From NCBI RefSeq assembly GCF_023534745.1, contig NZ_JAMHJQ010000009.1, forward strand, positions 186,001 to 250,000: a stretch of 64,000 bases of DNA, given 5' to 3'. This DNA is from Streptomyces sp. 35G-GA-8 (GTDB taxonomy: Bacteria; Actinomycetota; Actinomycetes; Streptomycetales; Streptomycetaceae). Both the position numbers and the translations under genes were made by a program. This document shows, piece after piece, positions 46,370 to 54,756 of the stretch. Position 1 is the stretch's first letter. Each line of letters begins with the position of its first letter. The notes under the pieces are model-generated. The model saw only the letters and a program-made list of their open reading frames with translations, was not told where the DNA came from and did no database searches.

Positions 46370-47269
46370 ATGCGTCTGAGTACCGTGATCCTGCCCGTCC
46401 GCCGCTGGCACGACGGAGGCCGTGACGACTGGCAGCGAGCCGAGCGGCTCGGCTTCCATACCGCGTACACCTACGACCATCTGTCCTGGCGGACCTTCCG
46501 CGACGGGCCCTGGTTCGGGGCCCTGCCGACCCTGACCGCGGCTGCCGCCGTCACCGAGCGGCTGCGGCTGGGCACCCTCGTCACCTCGCCGAACTTCCGG
46601 CATCCGGTGACGCTCGCCAAGGACCTCATCTCGCTCGACGATGTCTCGGACGGCCGGATCACCTTGGGGATCGGAGCGGGTGGCACCGGCTTCGACGCGA
46701 CGGTGCTGGGGCAGGAGCCATGGACGCCGAAGGAGCGGGCAGACCGGTTCGCCGAGTTCGTGCCGCTGCTCGACCGGCTGCTGACCGAGGACTCCGTGAC
46801 ATACGACGGGACGTACTACTCGGCGGTCGAGGCGCGTGGCATCCCGGGGTGTGCGCAGCGGCCCCGGCTGCCCTTCGCGGTGGCGGCCACCGGACCGCGC
46901 GGTATGAAGCTCGCCGCCCGGCACGGTCAGTCCTGGGTGACGACGGGGGACCCGAAGCTGTTCGAGACGGGTACGCCGGAGCAGTCGCGTGCCGCCATCA
47001 GCGGGCAGATCGAGCGGCTGGGCAAGGCCTGCTCGGAGATCGGGCGGGAGGTGTCCGAGGTGGAGAAGATCCTGCTCACCGGATTCACCCCGGACCGTAA
47101 TGGCCCGATGGGGTCGCTCGACGCGTTCGTGGACTTCGCGGGCAGGCACTTCGAACTGGGCATCACCGAGATCGCGGTGCACGCACCCATCCCCGACTCG
47201 GAATTCGCGGCCGACCAGCGGGTCTACGAGCGGATCGCCACCGAGGCGCCGACCCAGCTCCAGCGGTAG
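46370..47269 (+). CDS. LLM-class flavin-dependent oxidoreductase
   Basis: A 299-residue (beta/alpha)8 oxidoreductase of the luciferase-like/F420 class. The opening [40 protein letters not shown] and [43 protein letters not shown] are typical. The cofactor is FMN or F420, not decided by sequence alone. The start is the ATG after a short leader; no other candidate is close. Confidence 0.9.
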   Translation: MRLSTVILPVRRWHDGGRDDWQRAERLGFHTAYTYDHLSWRTFRDGPWFGALPTLTAAAAVTERLRLGTLVTSPNFRHPVTLAKDLISLDDVSDGRITLGIGAGGTGFDATVLGQEPWTPKERADRFAEFVPLLDRLLTEDSVTYDGTYYSAVEARGIPGCAQRPRLPFAVAATGPRGMKLAARHGQSWVTTGDPKLFETGTPEQSRAAISGQIERLGKACSEIGREVSEVEKILLTGFTPDRNGPMGSLDAFVDFAGRHFELGITEIAVHAPIPDSEFAADQRVYERIATEAPTQLQR

Positions 47270-47306
47270 CGCGCCTCCGGGGGCTCTCTCGGGGCTCCTC
47301 AACTCG

Positions 47307-47867
47307 TCAGCCCTCAGTCGGAAAGCGCAGATACCGCGGCGGTACGGAGTCGGTGAGCCAGACGCCATTGGCGCTGACGTGGAACACCAGCCCGTCGCGG
47401 TGCATCGCTCCGGCGTCCACCGGCAGGACGACGGGCCGGCCGCGGCGTGCGCCCACCCGCGTCGCGGTCTCGCGGTCGGGCGAGAGATGGACGTGGTGGC
47501 GGTCCATGGGGCGCAGCCCCTCCGCCCGGATCGCGTCCAAGTTGCGGGCGACCGTGCCGTGGTAGAGGTACGCGGGCGGCTGTGCCGGGGCCAGCTCCAG
47601 GTCGACGGCGACGGTGTGGCCCTGGTTGGCGCGGATCCGGTCGCCGTCGATGGTGAAGCGACGCTTGTCGTTGACGGCGACCACGTGATCCAGCTCGGCA
47701 CGGCTCAGCCGGAAGCCGTGCGCGGCGGCGGCGGTCATCAGCTCATCGACGGGCACCCAGCCGTTCGCGTCGAGGGTGATGCCGATGCGCTCGGGCTGGT
47801 GGCGCAGATGTTTGGCGAGGTACTTCGACACCTTCACGATGCGTCGTTCGTCGGATACTCCGGTCAT
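47307..47867 (-). CDS. kptA: RNA 2'-phosphotransferase KptA/Tpt1
   Basis: A 186-residue Tpt1-family enzyme, which moves a 2'-phosphate from RNA to NAD, giving ADP-ribose cyclic phosphate. Conserved pieces are [44 protein letters not shown] and [16 protein letters not shown]. In fungi it finishes tRNA splicing; bacteria have no such pathway, so its bacterial role is open (RNA repair or antibiotic/nucleotide chemistry). [17 protein letters not shown] is the start. It is not part of an obvious operon. Confidence 0.93.
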   Translation of the reverse strand: MTGVSDERRIVKVSKYLAKHLRHQPERIGITLDANGWVPVDELMTAAAAHGFRLSRAELDHVVAVNDKRRFTIDGDRIRANQGHTVAVDLELAPAQPPAYLYHGTVARNLDAIRAEGLRPMDRHHVHLSPDRETATRVGARRGRPVVLPVDAGAMHRDGLVFHVSANGVWLTDSVPPRYLRFPTEG

Positions 47868-47935
47868 CGCACCAGCGTGACCGGTGGTGCTGTCCGGCGC
47901 CACTCTCATTTCACATTGCTGACGGTGCGTAGGTT

Positions 47936-47989
47936 TGATCCACAGTCAACTTTGTTTATCCACAGGCTATTTGGCGAATCTGTGGATAA
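47936..47989. promoter_or_regulatory. DnaA-box-like triplet between kptA and merR
   Basis: TGATCCACA (47936-47944, one mismatch), TTATCCACA (47956-47964, perfect) and TGTGGATAA (47981-47989, perfect reverse) within 54 bp of a 134-bp AT-rich gap. No other reason for such a repeat is visible. Confidence 0.65.
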
Positions 47990-48001
47990 CCACCGGGCTA
48001 T

Positions 48002-49000
48002 TTAACCTATTTGATCAATTTGTCCTGTATATCTGTGGGTTGAGGTGAGGTCGTCCAAGGTCCTTGCCTGGACCTCGCGTTCGGTGGCCGCGGCGACGAA
48101 GGACGCCACTCGCTCCCGGCCAACAAGCTTCTCCACAGCCTGGATCGTTTCGGCGGGCAAGGGCACGGACCGGGTCCCGGAGGGGCCAGAGGGCGGGGCG
48201 TCCACCGCCAAGTGTTGATGGAGGTGGCGGGTGGCGAACAGTCGCATCGCGCGGGCCAGTTCCGCGTCGACCGACTGCCGCGCCAGCGGCCGCATCCGGC
48301 GCACCAGCGCGGCCGCCTCGGCCGCTTCCGCGTCCGTCGGAGGGCGGTGACCGAGATAGCGGGCGAAGACATGCTCAGTGGTGAACTCCAGGAAACGGGA
48401 GGCGATGTGCTCGACCTGACCGCGAAGCTCCCGCAGATGTCCGGAGATCGCGGGCAGTGGTACCCCGGCCGCGTGCAACTCCGCTGCCACGGCGAGCTCC
48501 TGGGGGCTGGGGACGAGGAAGGCGTCATCCCGGCCCGGGATACGTTCCAGCACGCCCAGCTCCAGGGCCTCCTCGACGGCCGCGTCGTCGCGCGCGCCGC
48601 CGAACCGCTCGTCCAGTTCCGCCCGCGAGATGCTGGCCGTCTCCTCGTCGGTCCATGGTCCGTGCACCTCGGCGACGAGCCCGAGCACCCCGCCCAGCCC
48701 GCGTCCGGCGTCCCATGCCTCCAGCAACTCCTTGATGGAGGCCAGGGTGTAGCCCCGCTCCAGCAGATCGGCGATCTGCCGCAGCCGGGCGAGATGGGTG
48801 TCGTCGTACACATTGGCCCGGCCGCGCCGCTCGGGCCTGGGCAGCAGCCCGCGGTCCTGGTAGGCGCGGATCGTACGGACCGTGGCGCCGCTCGCCTGCG
48901 CGAGACCCTCGATCCGGTACTCGGCGCCGGTCTCGGACCGCGGCTCGGACCGCGGCTCGGACCGCGGCTCGGACCGCGGCTCGGACCCGGACACGCTCAC
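48002..49000 (-). CDS. MerR-family regulator with SEPR repeat
   Basis: A 332-residue MerR protein. After a short repetitive N-terminus (SEPRSEPRSEPRSEPRSET, coded by five 12-bp units at about 48940-48995) comes the winged HTH (YRIEGLAQASGATVRTIRAYQDRGLLPRPERRGRANVYDDTHLARLRQIADLLERGYTLASIKELL), then a long effector region. Its ATG overlaps the stop of the upstream hydrolase gene (ATGA), so it is the last of four coupled genes and probably controls them. Confidence 0.88.
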   Translation of the reverse strand: MSVSGSEPRSEPRSEPRSEPRSETGAEYRIEGLAQASGATVRTIRAYQDRGLLPRPERRGRANVYDDTHLARLRQIADLLERGYTLASIKELLEAWDAGRGLGGVLGLVAEVHGPWTDEETASISRAELDERFGGARDDAAVEEALELGVLERIPGRDDAFLVPSPQELAVAAELHAAGVPLPAISGHLRELRGQVEHIASRFLEFTTEHVFARYLGHRPPTDAEAAEAAALVRRMRPLARQSVDAELARAMRLFATRHLHQHLAVDAPPSGPSGTRSVPLPAETIQAVEKLVGRERVASFVAAATEREVQARTLDDLTSTHRYTGQIDQIG

Positions 49001-49920
49001 TTCCTTCCTCCCAGGGCCGCGCGGCCCACCGCGCCCGCCGCCGCACGCGCCGCCGGCGAGGTCGCGAGATAGTCGAGGGCCCTGCGCGGCGAGCCCTCCC
49101 GCGAGGGATGGTACGAGCGCCGGACGTAGCGGGGTATCGCCGAACCGAGCTCCCGCCAGGTGGGCAGCAAACCCCTGTCGATCGCCTTGTTGTGCTCACG
49201 CAGCGAATAGCGCGACCGGCCGGCGAGTTGGGGGTCGTGCCGGATCAGATAGGCCGCGCCCCAGGTCCACAGCCACAGCAGTACGGGCGCGGTGACGCAC
49301 ATCGTCCCGATCCGCCGGGCGTACGGCGCCGCACCGGAGCCGCCGCAGTGCTGGTACATGTCGAACGCCACCGCCCGGTGCTCGACCTCCTCGGCGCCGT
49401 GCCAGCGCAGCAGATCGAGCATGACCTCGTCGGCGCCCGCGCGGTCCAGCTCCTCCGCGCGCAGCACCCAGTCGCCGAGGACCGCCGTGAACTGCTCGAT
49501 CGCCGCGACGAACGCCAGCCGGTACAGGAGCCATTTCCCGGCCGGGAAGGGTATCCCCCAGGGCGGCTTCTCGCCGAGCAGCCGCTCGAAGAGGAAGTCC
49601 ACATGCCGGGTGTACGCGTCGGTGTCCAGCCGCTGTTCCGCCAGGTGGTTCAGCACATAGGAGTGCTGGACGCTGTGTGTGGCCTCCTGACCCATGAACC
49701 CCTTGACGTCCTTGAGCAGGCCCGCGTCGGTGACCAGCGGAAGGCCCTCCTTGAAGACCTTCACGAACCACCGCTCGCCCGCGGGCAGCAGCAGATGCAG
49801 CACATTGATGACATGGGTGGCGGTGGGCTCGTCCGGTATCCAGTGCAGCGGGGTCCCCCGCCAGTCGAACGAGACGCGGCGCGGCACGATGGGGTGCTCC
49901 TCGTCTCTTTCGGCGTTCAC
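48997..49920 (-). CDS. Predicted metal-dependent hydrolase (PF10118-like)
   Basis: A 307-residue all-helical protein. It has ferritin-like metal-ligand patterns EATHSVQHSYVLNH and HGAEEVEHRAVAFDMY (E/H pairs), typical of the uncharacterised metal_hydrol family. A basic Arg-rich stretch (RRSYHPSREGSPRRALDYL) is near the end. GTG 49920 overlaps the stop of the EphD-like gene by the GTGA pattern, so translation is coupled. Activity unknown. Confidence 0.85.
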   Translation of the reverse strand: MNAERDEEHPIVPRRVSFDWRGTPLHWIPDEPTATHVINVLHLLLPAGERWFVKVFKEGLPLVTDAGLLKDVKGFMGQEATHSVQHSYVLNHLAEQRLDTDAYTRHVDFLFERLLGEKPPWGIPFPAGKWLLYRLAFVAAIEQFTAVLGDWVLRAEELDRAGADEVMLDLLRWHGAEEVEHRAVAFDMYQHCGGSGAAPYARRIGTMCVTAPVLLWLWTWGAAYLIRHDPQLAGRSRYSLREHNKAIDRGLLPTWRELGSAIPRYVRRSYHPSREGSPRRALDYLATSPAARAAAGAVGRAALGGRK

Positions 49921-51755
49921 AGCGGCGGCTCCACCCGTGCGATGGCCCGCAGCACGCCCGGCGCGAACCGGGACAGCAGCCGCGATCCGTGCGCCTCCGG
50001 AGTGACCGGCACCACGGCCTGGTTGCGGACGACGGCGCGCAGCACGGCTTCGGCGACCTTCTCCGGCGGGTAGTTGCGCAGCCCGTACAGCCGGGCCGAC
50101 TTCTTCCTGCGCCGCTCCTCCTCCTCGGCGGAGACTCCTGTGAAGTGCGCGGTCGAGGTGATGTTGGTGTTGACGAAGCCGGGGCAGATCGCGGAGACCC
50201 CGATGCCCTGCCCGGCCAGTTCGGCCCGGAGACACTCGCTGAGCATCAGCACCGCCGCCTTCGACGTGCTGTACGCGGGCAGCGCCTTCGAGGGCTGATA
50301 CGCCGCGGCCGAAGCGGTGTTGACGATATGACCGCCCTGGCCGCGCTCGGCCATCTGCTTGCCGAAGAGCCGGCAGCCATGGATGACGCCCCACAGATTG
50401 ACGTCCAGGACCTTCTTCCACTCCTCGGCGGTGGTGTCGAGGAACGCTCCGGACAGCCCGATCCCCGCGTTGTTGACCAGCACATCGACAATGCCGTACT
50501 CCGTGGCGACCCTCTCGGCGAGCTTCTCCATCGCCTGCCCGTCGCCGACATCGGTCGGCTCTGCCCAGGCGTCCGGGGCGCCGATCAGCCGGGCCAGCTC
50601 CGCGGTCCTGGCCGCCCCCTCCGCGTCCCGGTCGACCGCCACGATCCGCGCGCCCGCCTCGGCGAACGCGAAGGCGGTGGCCCGGCCGATGCCGCTGGCC
50701 GCGCCGGTGACCAGTACCAGCTGTCCGCCGAAGCGCTCGGCGTACGGCCCGCTCGGCGCCGCAACGGGGTCCGGGAGCCCGCCGTCCTCGTGTGCCGTGA
50801 CGAAATCACCGATCCAGGAGGCCAGTTGGTCGGGGCGGGTGCGGGGCACCCAGTGCTTGGCGGGCAGCGTCCGCCGTACGAGCCGCGGAGCCCACTGCTC
50901 CAGATCGTCGTAGAGCCGTGCCGACAGGAAGGCGTCGCCGGTCGGCGTGATCAGCTGAACGGGGACATGCGCGTAGGCGGCGTCGGTGCGCGGCCCGCGC
51001 AGCCGGGCGCGGACGTTGTCCCGGTAGAGCCACGCGCCGTGCGCCGCGTCCTGGGGCAGCGAGGACGTCGGGTACGTACCGCCCGGGATCCCCTCGACCC
51101 GCTGGAGGATCCTCGGCCACCGCTTGCCGAGCGGCCCGCGCCAGGCCAGCTCCGGCAGCACGGGCGTATGCAGCAGATAGACGTACCAGGACTTGGCGCC
51201 CTGTCCGAGGAGCTGGCCGGCACGGCGCGGAGTGGGCCGTGCGGCCCGCTGCTTGATCCAGTGCCCCAGATGATCGAGGGAGGGGCCCGACATCGAGGTG
51301 AAGGAGGCGATCCGGCCCTCGGTCCGTGCCACCGTGGCAAACTCCCAGCACTGCACGGAGCCCCAGTCGTGGCCGACCAGATGGACCGGCCGGTCCGGGC
51401 TCACCGCGTCGGCGACCGCGAGGAAGTCGTCCGTCAGCTTCTCCAGCGTGAAGCCGCCGCGCAGCGGGACCGGCGCCGTCGACCTGCCGTGGCCCCGTAC
51501 GTCGTAGAGCACCACATGGAAACGGTCCGCGAGCCGTCCCGCGACCTCGGACCAGACTTCCTTGCTGTCCGGATAGCCGTGCACCAGCAGGACGGTCGGC
51601 CGCGCCGGATCGCCCAACTCGGCCACGCACAGCTCGATCCCGCCCGTACGCACCCAGCGCTCCCGCGCGTCCGCCGGGCCCCTGTCCGTACCGCCGCCTT
51701 CGCCCGCACCGTCACTCATGCGGCCTCCGCTCTTCATACGGCCTCCGCCCTTCAC
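49917..51755 (-). CDS. EphD-like alpha/beta-hydrolase/short-chain dehydrogenase fusion
   Basis: A fusion of about 612 residues. The N-terminal half is an epoxide-hydrolase-like alpha/beta hydrolase: VLLVHGYPDSKEVW, nucleophile motif GHDWGS with Asp as nucleophile. The C-terminal half is an SDR: TGAASGIG cofactor motif, NNAG, and catalytic Ser-Tyr-Lys (TASAAAYQPSKALPAYSTSKAAV). The arrangement equals mycobacterial EphD (epoxide hydrolase plus SDR). Three in-frame starts (51755 GTG, 51737 ATG, 51719 ATG) each have a GGAGG; GTG 51755 overlaps the stop of the M24-like gene, so I use it. Substrate unknown; a lipid epoxide is plausible. Confidence 0.88.
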   Translation of the reverse strand: MKGGGRMKSGGRMSDGAGEGGGTDRGPADARERWVRTGGIELCVAELGDPARPTVLLVHGYPDSKEVWSEVAGRLADRFHVVLYDVRGHGRSTAPVPLRGGFTLEKLTDDFLAVADAVSPDRPVHLVGHDWGSVQCWEFATVARTEGRIASFTSMSGPSLDHLGHWIKQRAARPTPRRAGQLLGQGAKSWYVYLLHTPVLPELAWRGPLGKRWPRILQRVEGIPGGTYPTSSLPQDAAHGAWLYRDNVRARLRGPRTDAAYAHVPVQLITPTGDAFLSARLYDDLEQWAPRLVRRTLPAKHWVPRTRPDQLASWIGDFVTAHEDGGLPDPVAAPSGPYAERFGGQLVLVTGAASGIGRATAFAFAEAGARIVAVDRDAEGAARTAELARLIGAPDAWAEPTDVGDGQAMEKLAERVATEYGIVDVLVNNAGIGLSGAFLDTTAEEWKKVLDVNLWGVIHGCRLFGKQMAERGQGGHIVNTASAAAYQPSKALPAYSTSKAAVLMLSECLRAELAGQGIGVSAICPGFVNTNITSTAHFTGVSAEEEERRRKKSARLYGLRNYPPEKVAEAVLRAVVRNQAVVPVTPEAHGSRLLSRFAPGVLRAIARVEPPL

Positions 51756-51767
51756 GCGGCCTCCGCC
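51714..51767. repeat. Triplicated 18-bp Shine-Dalgarno/start unit
   Basis: Three in-phase 18-bp copies on the minus strand, each with GGAGG, four bases, and a start codon: GTG at 51755, ATG at 51737, ATG at 51719. The repeat thereby offers three alternative starts in the same frame. Confidence 0.85.
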
Positions 51768-52582
51768 CAGCGCCGCACATGCGGCAGATCGTCGTCCAGC
51801 CAGAACGCGCTCTGCTCCGGGTCCCGGGAGTCGGTGACCACCAGGATCTCCTCGAACTTCGCGCCGGTACCCCGGAATCCGAGGTGGGGTTCGACCGCCC
51901 ACAGCCCCGGCTTCGGCGGGTGATCGGAGAATCTGTACGGGCTCCACAGCGGTGACCAGCCGTCCCGGTGGCCATGCAGGGCATCGCGCGCCAGCCCCTT
52001 GAGCGACTGGGTGCCGAACCCCAGCACATGGGGCGAGACGCGGCGCTCCTTCACCCGGTCGATCTTGTGGGCGATGACACCGAAGGGGTACGCGCGATGC
52101 CGGTTGGCGTATCCCTGCCGCGCCATCAGCCGGTCCACGTCCTGGTAGATCTCCCGCAGTGAGCGCCGCTCGCGCACCTCCCGCAGGATCAGCTCACGGT
52201 GCGCCTCAAGGTCGGCGAGCAGCTTGCCGTGCAGCCGGTTGGGCCCGAGACAGCCCGAGTAGCCGACGTCGGCAGTGAAGCCGCGGTGGACCGGTGCCAG
52301 GTCGAGGATGAACGGCATGCCCGCTTCCAGCCGCCGGCCGGTGGGAAAGAACTGGAGCGGTATCCGGAAGCCCGCGAACGCCGTACGGTCCCCGAACCAC
52401 GCGAAGGGCAGATGGAACCAGTCGCGCACACCACGCGCGCGGAGCCACTCGCGCTGCATCCGCGCCGCGTCGCGCTCGGTCAACCCCGGCCGCAGCCGCG
52501 CGGCGACCGCCTCCGCACACGCGTACGCCAGGCGCTGCACCTCCCTGAACCCCCGCAGCTCCGCGGTCCGCGCGTCCGTCAC
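51752..52582 (-). CDS. M24-family metallopeptidase-like protein
   Basis: A 276-residue pita-bread fold. The metal ligands fit the M24 pattern: DLAPVHRGFTADVG (two Asp), the His in PHVLGFGTQS, and Glu in WAVEPHLGF and KFEEILVV. It is missing the N-terminal domain of true aminopeptidase P. GTG 52582 starts it (VTDARTAEL). It is first in the coupled unit with the hydrolase-SDR fusion, the metal-dependent hydrolase and MerR. Whether it is a peptidase or a dehydrating/creatinase-like enzyme cannot be told. Confidence 0.86.
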   Translation of the reverse strand: MTDARTAELRGFREVQRLAYACAEAVAARLRPGLTERDAARMQREWLRARGVRDWFHLPFAWFGDRTAFAGFRIPLQFFPTGRRLEAGMPFILDLAPVHRGFTADVGYSGCLGPNRLHGKLLADLEAHRELILREVRERRSLREIYQDVDRLMARQGYANRHRAYPFGVIAHKIDRVKERRVSPHVLGFGTQSLKGLARDALHGHRDGWSPLWSPYRFSDHPPKPGLWAVEPHLGFRGTGAKFEEILVVTDSRDPEQSAFWLDDDLPHVRRWAEAA

Positions 52583-52693
52583 TGCGTCGCTTCCCACCCG
52601 TCCCCACCCCGTTCCGTGTGCGGTACGTGTTCGTAACGTGACACTGATGAATGTGACAATGGTTGGCGGCGACGTCAAGAGGCGGGGCATTCC

Positions 52694-52727
52694 TGTGGAT
52701 AAAGGGGCGGGGCATCCCTGTGGACAA
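52694..52727. promoter_or_regulatory. Pair of perfect DnaA boxes before the ABC operon
   Basis: TGTGGATAA (52694-52702) and TGTGGACAA (52719-52727), both in reverse orientation and 25 bp apart start to start, lie in the divergent gap between the M24-like gene and the ABC operon. Confidence 0.6.
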
Positions 52728-52775
52728 CCGGCGGGCGGCCGGGCCCCTACGGGTTCCCTACATCTGGAGGCTGAC

Positions 52776-53855
52776 ATGGATACAGCCGCCTGGTCTGACG
52801 CTCACCGTGGCCCGCGCCACTACCGTCGAACCGTGACTGTGATCGCGCTAGAAAGCCTGAGCAAGCGGTTCCCCCGGGTAACCGCGCTTGACCGGCTCTC
52901 CTTGGACATCGGACCGGGTGTGACCGGCCTGGTGGGCGCCAACGGGGCCGGCAAGTCCACCATGATCAAGATCCTGCTGGGTCTGTCCCCCGCCACGGAA
53001 GGCCGGGCCACGGTGCTCGGGCTCGATGTCGCCACCAGCGGTGGCGCCATCCGCGAGCGCGTCGGATACATGCCCGAGCACGATTGCCTGCCGCCGGACG
53101 TCTCGGCCACCGAGTTCGTCGTCCACATGGCGCGCATGTCCGGACTTCCGCCGACCGCCGCCCGCGAGCGGACCGCCGACACGCTGCGCCATGTCGGCCT
53201 GTACGAGGAGCGCTACCGCCCCATCGGCGGCTACTCGACGGGTATGAAGCAGCGCGTCAAGCTCGCGCAGGCGCTGGTCCACGACCCCCAACTGGTCCTC
53301 CTCGACGAGCCGACCAATGGTCTCGACCCGGTCGGCCGCGACGAGATGCTCGGCCTCATCCGACGCGTCTACACCGACTTCGGCATCTCCGTACTGGTCA
53401 CCTCGCATCTCCTGGGCGAGCTCGAACGCACCTGTGACCATGTCGTCGTCATCGACGGCGGAACGCTTCTGCGCTCCAGTTCCACCAGCGACTTCACCCA
53501 GATCACCACCACCCTCGCGGTCGAGGTCACCGACACGGACGCGCACCCCGACGGCACGCGCTCCCTGCGCGAGGCACTCACCACCGCCGGACTCACCCTG
53601 CACGCGGGCATGGAGGAAGGACTGCCAGGCGCGGGCCACATCCTGCTGATCGAGGCCAAGGGCGAGGAGACGTACGACGTCGTCCGCGACACTGTCGCCG
53701 GGCTCGGCCTGGGGCTGGTACGGATGGAACAGCGCCGGCACCACATCGCGGAGGTCTTCCGCTCGGAACCGTCCGCCGAAGCGGCCCAGCCGGGCCAGGG
53801 CGCCGACGAGGCGGAGTACGCACTGCAGAAGGGAGGCGCCCGCGATGAGCACTGA
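52776..53855 (+). CDS. ABC transporter ATP-binding protein
   Basis: A 359-residue ATPase. Walker A is VGANGAGKST, signature YSTGMKQRVKLAQAL, Walker B LVLLDEPTNGLDP. The C-terminal 110 residues are a lower-complexity regulatory extension. ATG 52776 has a good GGAGG; the conserved domain starts near VIALESLSKRF, and GTGs at 52833/52839 are possible. It forms an exporter with the permease at 53845 (11-bp overlap). Substrate unknown; the two-pump operon resembles Gram-positive ABC-2 exporters of antibiotics or lipids. Confidence 0.92.
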   Translation: MDTAAWSDAHRGPRHYRRTVTVIALESLSKRFPRVTALDRLSLDIGPGVTGLVGANGAGKSTMIKILLGLSPATEGRATVLGLDVATSGGAIRERVGYMPEHDCLPPDVSATEFVVHMARMSGLPPTAARERTADTLRHVGLYEERYRPIGGYSTGMKQRVKLAQALVHDPQLVLLDEPTNGLDPVGRDEMLGLIRRVYTDFGISVLVTSHLLGELERTCDHVVVIDGGTLLRSSSTSDFTQITTTLAVEVTDTDAHPDGTRSLREALTTAGLTLHAGMEEGLPGAGHILLIEAKGEETYDVVRDTVAGLGLGLVRMEQRRHHIAEVFRSEPSAEAAQPGQGADEAEYALQKGGARDEH

Positions 53856-54756
53856 GACCGAGACCGGTGCCGGGGCAGGCGCCGGAGCCACCCGGATCCA
53901 CAACATCGGGTACCGCAACTACGACGGGCCGCGGCTCGGCCGCGCCTACGCCCGCCGCTCCCTCTACTCGCAGTCCCTGCGCGGTGCCTACGGACTCGGC
54001 CGCTCGGCCAAGTCCAAGGTCCTGCCGATGATCCTCTTCGCGGTGATGTGCCTGCCCGCGGCGATCATCGTCGCGGTCGCCATCACGACCAACCTCAAGG
54101 CGCTGCCGCTCGACTACACGCGCTACGCGATCGTCACCCAGGCCGTCATCGGCCTCTATCTCGCCGCCCAGGCCCCGCAGTCCGTCTCGCGGGATCTGCG
54201 CTTCAAGACCGTGCCGCTGTACTTCTCCCGCCCGATCGAGCGGGTCGACTACGTCATCGCGAAGTACGGGGCGATGGCCTCCGCGCTCTTCGTGCTGACC
54301 GCGTCGCCGCTCGTCATCCTCTATGTGGGCTCTCTGCTGGCGAAGATGGACTTCGTCGACCAGACCAAGGGGTTCGGCCAGGGACTGGTGTCGGTCGCGC
54401 TGCTCTCGCTCCTCTTCGGCGGGATCGGCCTCGTGCTGGCCGCGCTCACGCCGCGCCGCGGCTTCGGCGTCGCCGCGGTCATCGCCGCCCTGACCATCTC
54501 CTACGGCGCGGTCTCCACCGTCCAGGCGATCGCCTGGCAGACGGACGCGCTCGGCGCCGTCAAGTGGCTCGGTCTCTTCTCGCCGGTCACGCTCATCGAC
54601 GGCGTACAGACCGCCTTCCTGGGCGCCACCTCCGCCTTCCCCGGCGAAGCGGGTCCCTCGGCCGCCGTGGGCGTGATCTATCTGCTGGTCGTTATTGCGC
54701 TCGTCCTCGGCTCGTACGCCGTTCTCATGCGCCGTTACCGGAAGGTCGGGCTGTGA
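53845..54756 (+). CDS. ABC-2 type permease
   Basis: A 303-residue permease with six helices (VLPMILFAVMCLPAAIIVAVAITT first) after a cytoplasmic N-terminus with Gly/Ala-rich start. Its start overlaps the first ATPase gene by 11 bp. It pairs with one of the two ATPases. Confidence 0.92.
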   Translation: MSTETETGAGAGAGATRIHNIGYRNYDGPRLGRAYARRSLYSQSLRGAYGLGRSAKSKVLPMILFAVMCLPAAIIVAVAITTNLKALPLDYTRYAIVTQAVIGLYLAAQAPQSVSRDLRFKTVPLYFSRPIERVDYVIAKYGAMASALFVLTASPLVILYVGSLLAKMDFVDQTKGFGQGLVSVALLSLLFGGIGLVLAALTPRRGFGVAAVIAALTISYGAVSTVQAIAWQTDALGAVKWLGLFSPVTLIDGVQTAFLGATSAFPGEAGPSAAVGVIYLLVVIALVLGSYAVLMRRYRKVGL

